From Euclidia mi (taxonomy: Eukaryota; Arthropoda; Insecta; Lepidoptera; Erebidae), in NCBI GenBank assembly GCA_944739405.2, contig OX123182.2:57167183-57231182 (forward strand): a DNA stretch of 64,000 bases. Direction: 5' to 3'. Shown here one piece after another: positions 23,153-33,825 of this stretch (its first letter is position 1; each line of letters begins with the position of its first letter). The notes under the pieces were generated by a model. That model searched no databases, was not told where the DNA came from, and worked only from the letters and a program-made list of their open reading frames with translations. A program made the translations under genes and the position numbers.

Positions 23153-24460
23153 GAAATTGAATATATTATTACAATCACTTTATAGTGATTCGTTAAGTGT
23201 ATAGCTTCATGCTGATTTTAAAATTCAATAATAATATATTAGAATATAAAAACACCTCAAATTTCCTGTACAAAACTTAAGTACACAACCTGCAGCTGTG
23301 CAGCACTTAAGTACAATATGAAAATGTCGCAAACTTGTGTCTCCTCTTACGTCTTTAATCCGGCTTTCAACTTACGATAGGCACGGTAGAAGCCTTCATC
23401 AGTGTCGCCGTTCTAATAAAACCTTGGCTCACTGCTCCTGGCTAATTTGTATGACACGTGCGATATATTATCTTAATATATAAAATCCTTGCGTTACTGA
23501 CTGAATGACAGACACGCTACAGCCGAGACTACAGGTCACAAGAAAATGAAATTTAGCATGTATATTCCTTGAGGTATGTAGGGTAGCACTAAGAAAGGAT
23601 TTTTGAAAATTCCACCCCTAAGTAGGTAAAACTGGGGTTCAAAGTTTGTATGAAACGTTTTATTCCTTTAATGGATTGACTCTAAACTTTGTATATTAGT
23701 TTCTGAAACGACCCTAGTGAACACTAAAAGTTATTTTTCTGGAAATTGATCCCCTGGGGGGGTAAAATAGGGGGTCAAAGTTTGTATGTATCTTTTTAAC
23801 TCTGTAATGGATTGACTACAAACGTTGTAGGTATATTGGTTCCTTAAACGACGATAATGAACACTAAGAATTTGTTTTAAAAAAATCCTAACCTCAGGGG
23901 GTAAGATCGGGGTTAAAGTGTGTATGAAACTTATTATTCCTTCAGTGGATTAAGTTAAAACTTTGTGTATTGGTTCCTCAAATGATAATAGTGAACACTA
24001 AGAATTATTTTTTCGGGAATTCCACCCCTAAGAGGATAAGATTGAGTGTCAAAGTTTGAATGTAACTTTTTATTTCCTTAATGGATTTACTTCAAACTTT
24101 GTATATTGGTTACTCAGACGACGAAAGTGAACACAGAGAATTTGTTTTTTGAAAATTCCTACCCTCAGGAGGTTAGATCGGGTTTCTAAGTGTGTATTAA
24201 ACGAAACTTGTTATTCCTTCAGTGGATTAAATTCAAACTTTGTATATCGGTTCCTCAAGTGACGTTAGTGAATTCACCACTTAAACAGGGAGTTCAAAGA
24301 GAGGTCCCAGTTTGTGTGTGTGATTTTTTTCATCGTCGCTGATGTGCATTTAAATTCATTTTAGTTTTAGTTAGTGAAGATGAAGAGCGCTTAGATAAGT
24401 CTAAGCGCTCTTCATATTCATATTCATATTTACTATGTCGCTGAGATATACAAATGTATA

Positions 24461-25797
24461 CCCTAAAATGGGGATACTTTCAAATAGCGGGGTAACTTTG
24501 ATGATTACTTTTTATGGATGCTTTTTTATTAAAATATAATTTTGTATGGAACGCAGGCATTTGATTTCTTTTTGTTGGCATCTTTAACTGTTCAGTTATC
24601 TTTCTTCAATGCGTCAGCGTTGGTATTGATAACGTTTCTCGTTAAAAAAAAATATTTCCTCTACTTGCAAAACCAAGAAATAGTGTGTGGGATAACTTCA
24701 ATGCTACAAAGGTTGGTATTATTTTTGTCGATTTTTTAGTTATGTCAAATGATGAAATGATATCTTCCGAGTAAAATTAATTGATTGCCTTGGGTAAATG
24801 GTGGCCATATTTTGTTTTATTATGAGTATTTGGTCCTGGGTTTATTTTGATAGGTGGTACGGGGCAACATTGATATACAATCAAAGTAACCCCAAGATTA
24901 ATTTAAGCAGATCTCAATGTAATAAGTACAGCTTATCAAAGATACCCACTTTTACAGATAAAATAGTGTGAAACTATAAAAAAACGTCTTGTACCCCAAT
25001 TACTGGAACTATACGGAAGAAACACTTGCAAAAGTGTTGCAAAAAGTTACCGATGGAGTTAAGCGATGTAAAAGAGCTATGAGCGAGCAAATTACATTGA
25101 TGAAAATAATTGTGTAATGATCTCAAAATTTCTTCAACAACGACTGTTGATTGTGTGGTTCCTGATATTGTAACTAAATGTATAAGAAAAGTTGATAAAT
25201 TTCTCTAATTAAAATTAAAAAAGGCTGATTATTTAAAGTAATAATTTAGTAATTAAACATTGATTTTTCTTTTTTCCAAGGAGTTTTGAGTTTTTTAAAG
25301 ATTTTCAGTTTTTAAAGATTTTAAGTTTTTAAAGATTTTAAACCTTTATTTAGTGTTTACAGTTTGATTGTTTTTTGTGTCATATATTCGATTATCCTAA
25401 AACTATTGTTTTATTTTTCAACCTAGTAAACTGCTTAAAATCTGTTATCAATTTAACCCCTGTAATCAAAGTCACCCGATTTTTAAATTGCTCTAATTTG
25501 AAATCTAAGTAATCAATATTTCTTTTTGTTTTCGCTTTTTACTCCTGTTAAAGGATACTATGATATTCCGTCATAAAGTCGTGGGCTATCAAAATAACCC
25601 CATTGCAAGTATTAAGTTGAATCGACACTTAGTGAATTTTTACACCAAAACTATAAACGCATTTTTTTTTTATTGTCCTATTATGATAGCAGGTCCCAAG
25701 TTGCCAATACAGTATTTATTTTGTATTTTTCTAGCATAAACTGGCAAAGTTATGATCAATTGAATTTTAAAATTAATCAAAGTATCCCCATTTACGG
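24461..25797 (+). mobile_element. pogo-like DNA transposon (non-autonomous relic)
   Basis: 1337 bases with ends CCCTAAAATGGGGATACTTT (left) and, inverted, CCGTAAATGGGGATACTTT (right), flanked by TA at 24459-24460 and 25798-25799. Copy A at 12416-12440 shows the same flanks joined across a single TA, the empty site. Several subterminal GGGGTAACTTTGAT-like motifs occur in both orientations. A psq-type HTH coding remnant supports a pogo-like origin. Confidence 0.85.
24991..25115 (+). pseudogene. N-terminal psq-type HTH remnant of a pogo-like transposase
   Basis: The frame reads YWNYTEETLAKVLQKV then DGVKRCKRAMSE, and stops at about 25115. A Y-x-E-E-x-L-x-x-(V/A)-L spacing is the start of psq/CENP-B-type HTH domains. 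No DDE domain is left in the element. The call depends on one short motif plus the TA-flanked ends around it. Confidence 0.5.
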
Positions 25798-26039
25798 TAC
25801 TGCGACGGAATCCTTGACTCATTTCATTTTAACTAGCTTTTGCAAGCAGCTACGCCTAAATGAAATTTTCATAGTTTTTTCGAGAGTTTTCATGAACCAC
25901 TAGTAAAATACACATCTAAATCGAATCAGCCATTTTAAGATTACCATGAATAAATATACAGACAGAAAAACTATCTAAATAAATCATTGGGGTACTGGAA
26001 ACGGAGTTAGCAACAATATGCAATTCAGTTATTTTGAGA

Positions 26040-26275
26040 TTACAGTTTTTTTTTATAGTCTCCTGTATCCCCGAAGGGGTAGTCAGAGGTGTAATATTAC
26101 ACCCACAGTTCGCCCTGTTACATATTAGGACCCACGTCATAGGGGGCGAGCCTATTACCGTTATCGGGCACATTGGCGGACTCCGTACCGTGTAATACTT
26201 TGCCCGACCCGGAAATCAAACTCGAGACCTCCCGCTTAGCAGACGCATACGCTATTCACTTTTCCATGGAGGCAG
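26040..26275 (-). mobile_element. tRNA-headed SINE
   Basis: On the minus strand the head contains a B-box-like GGTCTCGAGTTTGATTTCC and an A-box-like stretch about 30 bases before it. A core follows with AATAGGCTCGCCCCCTATGA, then a tail with CTACCCCTTCGGGGATACAGG and poly-A. The core and tail are shared with the SINEs at 20561-20800 and 57143-57365; the head is different. Confidence 0.65.
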
Positions 26276-26298
26276 TCAAATATTATTTATTTGTAAAA

Positions 26299-26957
26299 TC
26301 TGCCTGTATATAAAACCCTTGCGTTACTGATTGACTGACAGACATGCTACAGCCGAAACAACTTAGCGCAAGTAGATGAAATTTAGCATGTATGTTCCTT
26401 GAGGTATGTAGGAGCACACTAAGAGAGGATTTTTGGAAATTCCGTCCCTAAAGGGGTTAAACTGGCTGTCAGAATTTGTATGAAACTCTTCATTCCCTCA
26501 ATGGATTAACTTTAAGCTTTATACCTATTGGTTCCTCATATAAAGTTAGTGAACACTTAGAAAGTATTTTTGGAAATTTTTACCTAAGTGGATAAAAAGG
26601 AGAGTCATAATTTGCATAGAACCTTTTATGCCTTCAAGGGATTAACTTCGTACTTTGTTTATTGGATCCACTAAATGACGTTAGCGAACACAAAGACATT
26701 TATTTTGAAATTTTTTCCTTAAGAGGGTGGAAAAGGGATTCAGAGTTTGTGTAAAAACTTTTATTTTTTCAATGGAATCACTTCAATCTGTGTATATAAA
26801 ATCTTTTCGTTACTGACTGACTGTCTGACACATTACAGCGGAAATTACTGGGCGCAAGAAGATTAAATTTAGCATGTATGTTCCTTGAGGAGGGTGTTTG
26901 TACAAAATATTTTATCTAATCGTAATTTACGCGTGCAAAGCAGCGGGCAAAAGCTAG
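26299..26957 (+). mobile_element. Helitron, non-autonomous
   Basis: It starts A|TCTGCCTGTATATAAAACCC and ends with a short imperfect hairpin (CGCGTGCAAAGCAGCG), then GGCAAAAGCTAG|T at 26957. This is the TC...CTAG form inserted between A and T. The interior holds three to four monomers of the minisatellite family. A second 5' end (TCTGTGTATATAAAATC) lies inside at 26787, sharing the same 3' end. There is no coding capacity; Rep/helicase must come from elsewhere. Confidence 0.8.
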
Positions 26958-26958
26958 T

Positions 26959-27390
26959 AAAGGTATAAGATTAAATATTTAAATTATACTAGATTAGACT
27001 GTTTTATAATACTTCTTTCAAATCAGTGGCTTTCCGTATAAACTTATAACCTTCATTTATTATATTAAGTTAAAAATAATAAAATCCATCCAAAATTGAT
27101 GGGTATATTATAAAAAAATCAACTATCTAAACCTCATGTTTCTTGCTTCAGTATTTTGGACTCTGCGATGATATGTCAGTCACGATGATTTGGCGATAAT
27201 TTTCTAATTCTGAATGTAAGTAATAAGAGAACCACCAATGTAAAAAGAATATATTCAAACATTAAGAGGTTAAAGTTGGATGAAGAAACTCATAAACATG
27301 CATAATTATAATATAAACCCTGAAACATTGCACTGCATACAATGCAGGCAGACATAGAAACACCAATATAACTCACAGCTTTATGTACCT
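26959..27390. other. AT-rich non-coding stretch
   Basis: No gene or repeat recognised. Confidence 0.4.
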
Positions 27391-27402
27391 AACTTTTAAA
27401 TT

Positions 27403-27611
27403 CATCAACATCATATCAGCCAAACGAAGTCATCTGCTGGACATAGGCCTCCCCCAAGGCTCTCCACATAGACCGATCCAGAGCCACCAGCATCCATCCG
27501 CTGCCCGCGAGTCCAACAAGATCGTCAGTTCACCTTGCGGGAGGCCTACCTCTGCTACAATGACCTGTGCGTGGCCGCCACTCCAGAACCTTTCTGCGCC
27601 AACGGCCATCC
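27403..27611 (-). mobile_element. LINE 3'-end stub with 12-bp target duplication
   Basis: 209 bases flanked by AACTTTTAAATT at 27391-27402 and 27612-27623. On the minus strand it carries the C-terminal end of a LINE ORF2 (a GRPPARTDDL-like segment and a Trp-Arg-Ala-Leu-Gly-Glu-Ala-Tyr-Val-like end in shifted frames) and ends with AT-rich GATGTTGATG. Strong 5' truncation is usual for LINE insertions. The same 3' end occurs at 55469-55539. Confidence 0.75.
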
Positions 27612-27623
27612 AACTTTTAAATT

Positions 27624-28029
27624 ATTACAATAAATATTTTAATTTACCTCTTCCCTTTCATACTCGAAATGCAAAATCACACGCTTTTGGATTAAACGAC
27701 ACGCACTCATCCCTTTATTATTTGCTAAGTTCATCCCATATTTCAATTACTCAAATAATTGCTACGCTCCAATGATAAAACAATCAACTGAAATGATGCC
27801 GGCGTACACGGAAATTACTTTTGTCTCTTGGGAGCCCAACTTGTGTGAATTTCGTGTGTTGATTGATGTTTCATGTTGTGGCTTTTTGTCATTACACTGG
27901 CACAATCTGATCGATGTCGAGGGAGCCACAAAGCAAACGTTGCCTGGCTAAATGGAGTTAACCACAACGCGTTATTTGCCAATGAATTTGCAATGTGTTA
28001 TGTTTTATGAACAGCTGTTTATCTTTTTG
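27624..28029. other. Unassigned sequence
   Basis: No gene recognised. It separates two LINE fragments. Confidence 0.35.
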
Positions 28030-28410
28030 AGCGAATCATCGACTCCCGGATCCAACAGGAGACCACAGTCTCGGAATGTCAATATGGGTTTTGCCCTGGT
28101 CACGGAACCATGGACCCAATTTTCGTCCTCAGGATCGTCATGGAGCGGTACAGATCGAAGAACACGCCTCTGCATCTTCTGTTTCTAGACATGCAGAAGG
28201 CCTTCGACTGTGTGCCGCGACAGATGATCTGGTGGGCTCTAAGATCCAAAGATGTACTAGAAGCATATATTGACATCATCCGAGACATGTACTCAAATTC
28301 CGATTCCGTAGTTCGGACTGCTGTTGGCGACACAAAAACCTTTCCCATCACCGTTGCGGTCCACCAGGGTTCCGTCCTCAGTCCGTACCTACTCAGCGTG
28401 ATATTAGACG
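28030..28410 (+). pseudogene. RTE-like reverse transcriptase fragment
   Basis: The frame reads QYGFCPGHGTMDPIFVLR, then FLDMQKAFDCVPRQMIWWAL, IIRDMYSNSDSVVRTAVGD and VHQGSVLSPYL. These are RT motifs from the fingers through the HQGS loop, just before the catalytic ADD, which is missing. Both sides are truncated. The style is that of the RTE element at 36160-39437 but it is not the same copy. Confidence 0.8.
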
Positions 28411-28449
28411 TAGGTACTGTCAGACAGCATCAGAGCCACACATGAGCAG

Positions 28450-29243
28450 CCGGCATGGCGGATGCGGACAGGGGACGTCTTATCATAGTTTAAATGAATT
28501 TTCTGACAAACAAAGTATCGAAATATTTTTGTTTTTTGCTAAAGACGAAACTTCACTACACTGAATGGACATGAAAACTACATTTCTATTTGTGTTTTAC
28601 TTAATTGCCTTCTGGTTTTATTACCCATCAATCAAAATTAATTACAGCTAAAGAAAATGCGTTTAGACCCATCAATTAACAATATTCATTAAAATTCAAA
28701 TGAGGTTGTGGAGGATAAGGGTGTGGTGTTTCTCCAACTAGAGGGAGGAGCCTCTAACCAAGCTGGGTGGTCGTGTTGGTGGCCTGCAGGCCGACGGACA
28801 CACTTTGGGAGTTGATATATGCCACTTGACGTGCGAAAGTTGCTAGGCAGTTTAGGATCCTTTGAATATTTCTCGCGTTTTTAGGTGGAACGGTATCATA
28901 GTAGTACCGTAGTCACTGATGTTGTCGTGTCATGTAGCTGGCCGCTACAAGGTAATAACAATAAGTGGGTTTTACGCTCGAACTGAAGGGTTAATGATTT
29001 TGACACTAATTGGCAATCGGTGTGACGTAAGGACGCAAAAGGTGCTTAGTAATTAATACATCCACCATACATAGACTATAATTGATTGGTCTCGCTCTGC
29101 TCTACTAGATGGAACCCTCATACTTGTAAAATGAGGCAGCAAAAACCATGCCAACTGGCGTGGTTGAGCCTGTCATACTGACAGCCGTATGTTGGGTGCA
29201 TATAATTATATCCACCAAATTAATTACGCAAATAATTCGCTGT
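28450..29243. other. Unassigned sequence
   Basis: Contains a GC-richer patch at 28705-28810 with no recognised coding pattern. Nothing else supported. Confidence 0.35.
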
Positions 29244-29357
29244 ACAATGCCAAGTTGTGCTTTTATTCCGTGTAAAAATAACTCAGCCAAAAATAAGAAG
29301 GACTCTGGGATCACATACCATCTGTATGATACCAATAAATTTGTAATTTCTCCCTAA
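29244..29357 (+). CDS. THAP-type zinc-finger N-terminus (fragment)
   Basis: The frame reads MPSCAFIPCKNNSAKNKKDS then GITYHLYD, and stops at 29357. The start M-P-x-C-A-x4-C-x-N followed by a Gly-Ile-Thr-Tyr-His turn is the beginning of a C2CH THAP domain. The rest of the domain is not in frame downstream, so this is either a first exon or a truncated fragment. THAP domains occur in insect host genes and in P-element-like transposases. The open frame extends upstream to 29148, but the ATG chosen sits exactly at the domain start. Confidence 0.45.
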   Translation, partial: TMPSCAFIPCKNNSAKNKKDSGITYHLYDTNKFVISP

Positions 29358-29490
29358 AAATACACAAAACCGAAAACGCCATTCAGTGTTGCTGCTAGTA
29401 CAAGAATCAATTTCCCCACATTTGAGATTTTTAGTATGTAAATCTATAGTTATTGTATTTCGTTATATTTTACGTTTTCTTTTATCTTAA

Positions 29491-29691
29491 CTATTTAGTA
29501 TAGTTTTTGTAGCTACTGTCATCGGCTTTCGCTAAATTGTATCGCTTCTTGAGAGTGCTGTAAGGAATACCAGTTTGTTGCGATACTTTGTACACCGAAA
29601 TCCCTCCTCTTTTGAGAACAGATACCGCATTTTCTAATGAATCCACTGTCCAAGAAGCTTTTGTGGTTGTCCGAGTTCTTTTACGTGGCAT
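29491..29691 (-). pseudogene. psq-type HTH N-terminus of a pogo-like transposase
   Basis: ATG at 29691; 66 residues. A basic start MPRKRTRTT is followed by ASWTVDSLENAVSVLKRGGI and VSQQTGIPYSTLKKRYNLAK, a complete psq HTH. The frame stops soon after the domain and no DDE region follows in the window. In this family the HTH binds the terminal repeats. It is either the first exon of a spliced gene or, more likely, a truncated one. Confidence 0.75.
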
Positions 29692-30163
29692 CTAAAAAAA
29701 AAAAAAAATAAGCATTTATATCTCTGAACTAACTAAATGGGGTAATGGGAGCGATGTCGGGTAATAAGAGCCTAACTAGGCTCCCATTAGCCGCTGAACA
29801 CCATTTTGAAAAGTAATAACATAAATATGTAATTGTATTCTCAATCACAATTCAACTATTTGTACTTGTTAGTTAACGAATCTGGAGATATAATGAGCAT
29901 AACTACAATAAAATAAGATTATGTTTTCATGCTTACCTTGATCCTGGCAATCGGCAATTTCTTGTAAGCGTGGAGCGAAAAACACACAACCGTCCCTTAA
30001 GACTAAACGAATGGCACTAACGGTTCGACCGCGTCAGGCGAAGTTTGTCGATTGTTGACGGAAGTAGCCGAGTACTTACGAACGCGCAAATGTGTCTGCG
30101 TTCCGTTCAAACGCCATAGCTCCCATTGCCCGACCGCTCTCAATACCCCGCGTTCCCCTATAT
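29491..30163 (-). mobile_element. pogo-like element, 5' part
   Basis: The right boundary, read on the minus strand, is TATAGGGGAACGCGGGGTAT followed by GGGCAATGGGAGC. Related motifs (GGGGTAATGGGAGC at 29743, CGGGTAATAAGAGCC at 29758, and an inverse near 29773) sit between the end and the HTH exon, as in the other pogo-like elements here. The left end was not found, so the copy is probably 3'-truncated. Confidence 0.55.
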
Positions 30164-30632
30164 TTTATCTATTTCTATATTATTTTATGTTTATACCTTT
30201 ACAAATAAGGTGAAAATGTTAGTTGTTAGAAACTGAACATCTTTCCCAAGTAACATGGTTTACCTAATTAAATTTGTAATTAAGTGTGTAAGATTATTGT
30301 TTAATTCAAAGTATTTTTTACGACTATTCATTGTAAATTAATAATGTGTAACTAATTTTACATGGACTAGTAGCATGGAAATAGTAAACACTGTTTTGGA
30401 AACACCTTATTTCCTCTATGGTTATTTCTAATAATAATTTGCAAAATACTATAAGTACATATATAAACCATCATAATAAAATGAGACCTAATCATTCGAT
30501 AACATACCCCCCATTTTTCTCATAAAGGAACATATGCGGTACGCTTAACCTAAACATAAATATATTGATGCTTTTAATGAATTGTCATTTTTTAAGAATT
30601 TGACACACAGGATAAAACATTTTCCCACTTAC
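30164..30632. other. AT-rich non-coding stretch
   Basis: Nothing recognised. Confidence 0.4.
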
Positions 30633-30797
30633 TCGGGTAACTGTTGAGAAGCTGACAACACAATTCTTCACGCATGCGTCTTGTTGGTTTTTTTGACACA
30701 CACTTTCATAATGAGCTGCCTCATTTATGGACCTTTTTTTCTTAGGCAGCGCGTCGTCTAGTAAAGCGAAGCGATACCAATCATTTGAATAGGACAT
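30633..30797 (-). CDS. Candidate first coding exon, unidentified protein
   Basis: ATG at 30797 opens 55 codons ending exactly at a consensus donor GTAAGT (30627-30632 on the minus strand). The product begins MSYSNDWYRFALLDDALPKK and has a KKKR cluster and four cysteines. I do not recognise a domain. The frame continues through the donor for 15 more codons, so it could also be a chance ORF. No following exon was found. Confidence 0.3.
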
Positions 30798-31937
30798 CCA
30801 CACAAAAATTTATTGGAAGATTAACAAACCCCATTAACTTTTCGTTATAACGTGTCAGTTATCATTCAATTTATTGACGCGGAATGCTCAATGATAATAT
30901 ATTTATGGATTCATTTCGATGCATCGATAGCCGTGTTGGAATGTAATTAATTTTCGTTATGCTGACCTATACTGGCGTCTTAAATTCTTGTTCAATATAC
31001 GATTCCCTCCTACTAGATTTATTGTGAGTTGGGAATAAAGTAGCAACGTTTTTATGCGGAAATTATTAACACACTTCCATTGAATACACAGACTAACGTT
31101 AATGTATATAACCAACCAACTTAAGTTACATTTTATACGATGAATATTTTGGCAACCAGACAGCGAAGAATTATGACAATGAGTTTTCATCACAGCGTCT
31201 TTTGTTATCCTGATTGTCTGTTTATGTAAATGAACGCGTCTAAAGCGAGAACATTGGCGAACGTTACAGAATTGAAACAAACGGGAGTTTTGATTGACAA
31301 TAAAAATTACAAAGACCGTCTCTAATGATTTATTTCAGGGTTGGTTCATTAATATTGTTGTGTGACACCGCAATGTTCTGCGAAAATTTGGTACCGCTAC
31401 TCCATATGATTAATGTTCGATTCGAGATTTCCTTTATTGTTGATGCAACATGGCTGTCAGTGTTTTTTGTATGAATAATCTGTCATCTGTTTGTATGAAG
31501 AAGAAACAGGTGTGAATATACAATACGTCATTTATCAATGCTTGACATAACGATTGAATTAAGTAACTCGGTGATTAATAACGTTCTGGGAGTTTTGTCA
31601 TCAATTTTCTGTTTTAGAAATGAATAACGAAGCAAGAATTGTAAGTTCAATACAATACATACTTTTTTTTTAATGTGGCATATAGGCATGTGGGATTATG
31701 CGAAAGTGGCATTTTGCGAATGTGGCATTGTACGCCTAATCCTACTGGTACTCGTATCTACTAGTGATAAAACAATTGGTTTGCCTAGCTTATTCCTATG
31801 CATATTTTGATTCTCTAATGCTCTTTCTTAGGTGTTCGCTCAGATAAGACCGCGCACGGCGCAAGTTTTATATTGTTTTTCCATATACATGTAACAGAGT
31901 TGCATGCTCATAGAAAAAGAAAATACTCATATTGAGA
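30798..31937. other. AT-rich non-coding stretch
   Basis: No supported gene or repeat. Confidence 0.4.
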
Positions 31938-32140
31938 TCTTTCATGAATATATAAAAATTTTGCGTTACTGATTGACTGGCAGACAAGCTACAGCCAAAA
32001 ATACGGGGCGCAAGAAGCTGAAATTTAGCATGTATGTTCCTTGGTAATTATAGGGGTGTCCTAAGAAGGGATTTCCCGAAACTGCCACGGGATCCGGCAG
32101 AAACAGTTATTGTGCGGGCGTAGCTGCGGGCAACCTCTAG
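31938..32140 (+). mobile_element. Short Helitron
   Basis: About 200 bases, A|TCTTTCATGAATATATAAAA at the 5' end, shared interior AAATTTAGCATGTATGTTCC, and 3' end GTAGCTGCGGGCAACCTCTAG|T. It has the same TC...CTAG ends and A|T insertion context as the Helitron at 26299-26957 but lacks the minisatellite monomers. Non-coding. Confidence 0.75.
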
Positions 32141-32141
32141 T

Positions 32142-33201
32142 CTGATATAAGTCTCAAGATGTTACAACTCATGGGGCGAAACCACCCATTCTCCTTTGAG
32201 ACGCTTGCCGATCACCCATTGTAGACCTTGTTTACTGTAAGAATCAAACAAAACATGTAAATAATATATCCAATTAATAAATCAATAACTGTGCACAATA
32301 ACTACGAAAAAACAATCAAATCAATTTTGTTATTTAGAAAAAAATACTTACACGAACGGCCGCGCGATGAGCAAAATGCCGCGCTTCACGACGCACCTCA
32401 CACAAACCCATCACCACGCAGTCATGGGGGCACTGAGCAGCACGGGATTTGCGTCGGGGAGAGAGGGTGAAATTCTAAGAACGTACTGAGAAGCTTGTAG
32501 TGAAGCAGTTTAGCTAAAGTTGAAATTTACAGCAAAGAATTTATGCGTGAGCAAAATGCTCATAGCGCGCCTTCTCACGGGTTAAGCTTAAACCGTATTT
32601 GGGCTGCAATCCTTAAAAAGTCGAATAAATTTTTTGTAGTATTAGGTGAGCCGGGTCTTTGAATATTTTACAAAATAAAGTTGATTTGGTGCCGCGTGCG
32701 GTTGAAGTCTGCGAACTTTAATTTCCCGTGGAGAAACTCTGAGATTTTTCTTTACATCACCTTGATTCACCGCGGTTAATTCAGTACGTGATATTTTAGA
32801 CGCTAAATAAATGTGCGTCCGTTGTCGAGTTCCAAATGAAATTACGTTCTTGTAAAATTCCAGTGTTTGACGCACTGGTTTTGGCTATTTTCTTTTAATT
32901 AATCAGGGTGCAATCAAGTGTCAATAATAAGTTAGCTTTAAGGATTATAAAATATTCCCTCCCATCTATTTTTGGCACCAAAAACTCTAAGCATATTTGA
33001 ATGTTAGTTTTCATATATTGTTTTAATTTATATTTGTTTTCATTATCTTTTGATAAATCTTTACCCGACTACGCAAACAAGAAGGTAATGCGTTTTTATT
33101 GTATGTATGCATGAGGTTTCTTCAATAAGCCTTAGGCCTCCCTCACATTGGTCATGAGGCGTTCCTCGAGCGTACGCTTGGCGTCCGTTTGGCGTGCGCC
33201 C
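32142..33201. other. Unassigned sequence
   Basis: A GC-richer patch at 32350-32480 and an open frame at 32642-32875 on the minus strand have no recognisable domain. Nothing else supported. Confidence 0.35.
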
Positions 33202-33232
33202 GGCGTTCACTTTGTACTACAGAGTGAACGCC
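33202..33232. repeat. 15-bp inverted repeat in a GC-rich segment
   Basis: GGCGTTCACTTTGTA pairs with TACAGAGTGAACGCC around one base, with one mismatch. It lies within a run of GGCGT-rich imperfect repeats (33150-33250) just before the LTR. Confidence 0.7.
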
Positions 33233-33251
33233 GAGCGCATGCTGGGCGTAC

Positions 33252-33693
33252 TGTCATACCCCTTCTATGTATGTATCGTTATGCTATAGAGCATACGTCC
33301 TATTTGCAAGTCAGCAATTATGTTAGTGATATATTCAGGTACCGAACCCCGCAGACCTCAGTCTGCGTCTCAACTCTGTCTCAAGCGGTTTGTGTCTGAA
33401 ATAAAACAACGTATTCCCAGAGACGAGTGGCAAAGACAAAGAATGGTTTATTTTGAACTATAGAAGTAAACACATGATTCAAAATATATTATGTCTATAT
33501 GTCTACCGACAATATACGACAGATGGCCAGTACGATACATGGCCAGTGCTAATACATACTGTGTAGATATTAAACCTTCAACAGTTTCGGACCCTACTAT
33601 CTGTGTCATATTGTCCAAGAACAATTACTCGTATACGTCTTAAACTTCATAAAAGTGTTTTATAAAACGTCCTCTGAGAGGGTCCCAATAACA
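33252..33693 (+). mobile_element. Probable 5' LTR (442 bp) with adjacent primer-binding-like site
   Basis: The segment starts TGTCATACC and ends CAATAACA, the TG...CA form, and contains AATAAA at about 33399. Immediately after it comes TTTGGTGGCAGCGG, which resembles the primer-binding region after a 5' LTR of a gypsy-type element. No second LTR or coding region follows; within 12 bases the sequence becomes a reversed LINE fragment. Without a partner copy the call is tentative. Confidence 0.4.
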
Positions 33694-33703
33694 TTTGGTG
33701 GCA

Positions 33704-33825
33704 GCGGTTTTTCGCCCTCGCGAGAACCGAGACGTGATGGGTTGCGAACCACGTCGCCGCTGCCGTCTGGAGAAATATAATTTTTAGTTCCCATAGCGTT
33801 CCCACGAGCATTAGGGATATAGACA
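33704..33825 (-). mobile_element. 5' leader fragment of the RTE-like LINE, inverted
   Basis: On the minus strand it matches 8231-8340 of the LINE at 7976-11393, including CTCGTGGGAACGCTATG and GGTTCGCAACCC-TCACGTCTCG. LINE fragments that retain only the 5' end are unusual, because truncation normally removes it, so rearrangement is likely. Confidence 0.7.

Larger units (their letters stand above)
23471..25903 (+). mobile_element. Helitron 5' end plus minisatellite block, copy B, interrupted by a pogo-like element
   Basis: A Helitron-like 5' end, A then TCTTAATATATAAAATCC at 23471, leads into GTTACTGACTGAATGACAGA and AAATTTAGCATGTATATTCC. About five monomers of roughly 137 bases follow, each with CAAACTTTGTATATTGGTTC or a variant. 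After a hairpin at 24364-24415 and a short AT section, the block is split at 24461-25797 and ends with the CTAG-bearing core at 25798-25899. The order matches copy A at 11837-12525. Confidence 0.7.

Noticed and set aside
32642..32875. 77-codon minus-strand frame
   Set aside because: No domain, no repeat partner, no splice sites recognised.
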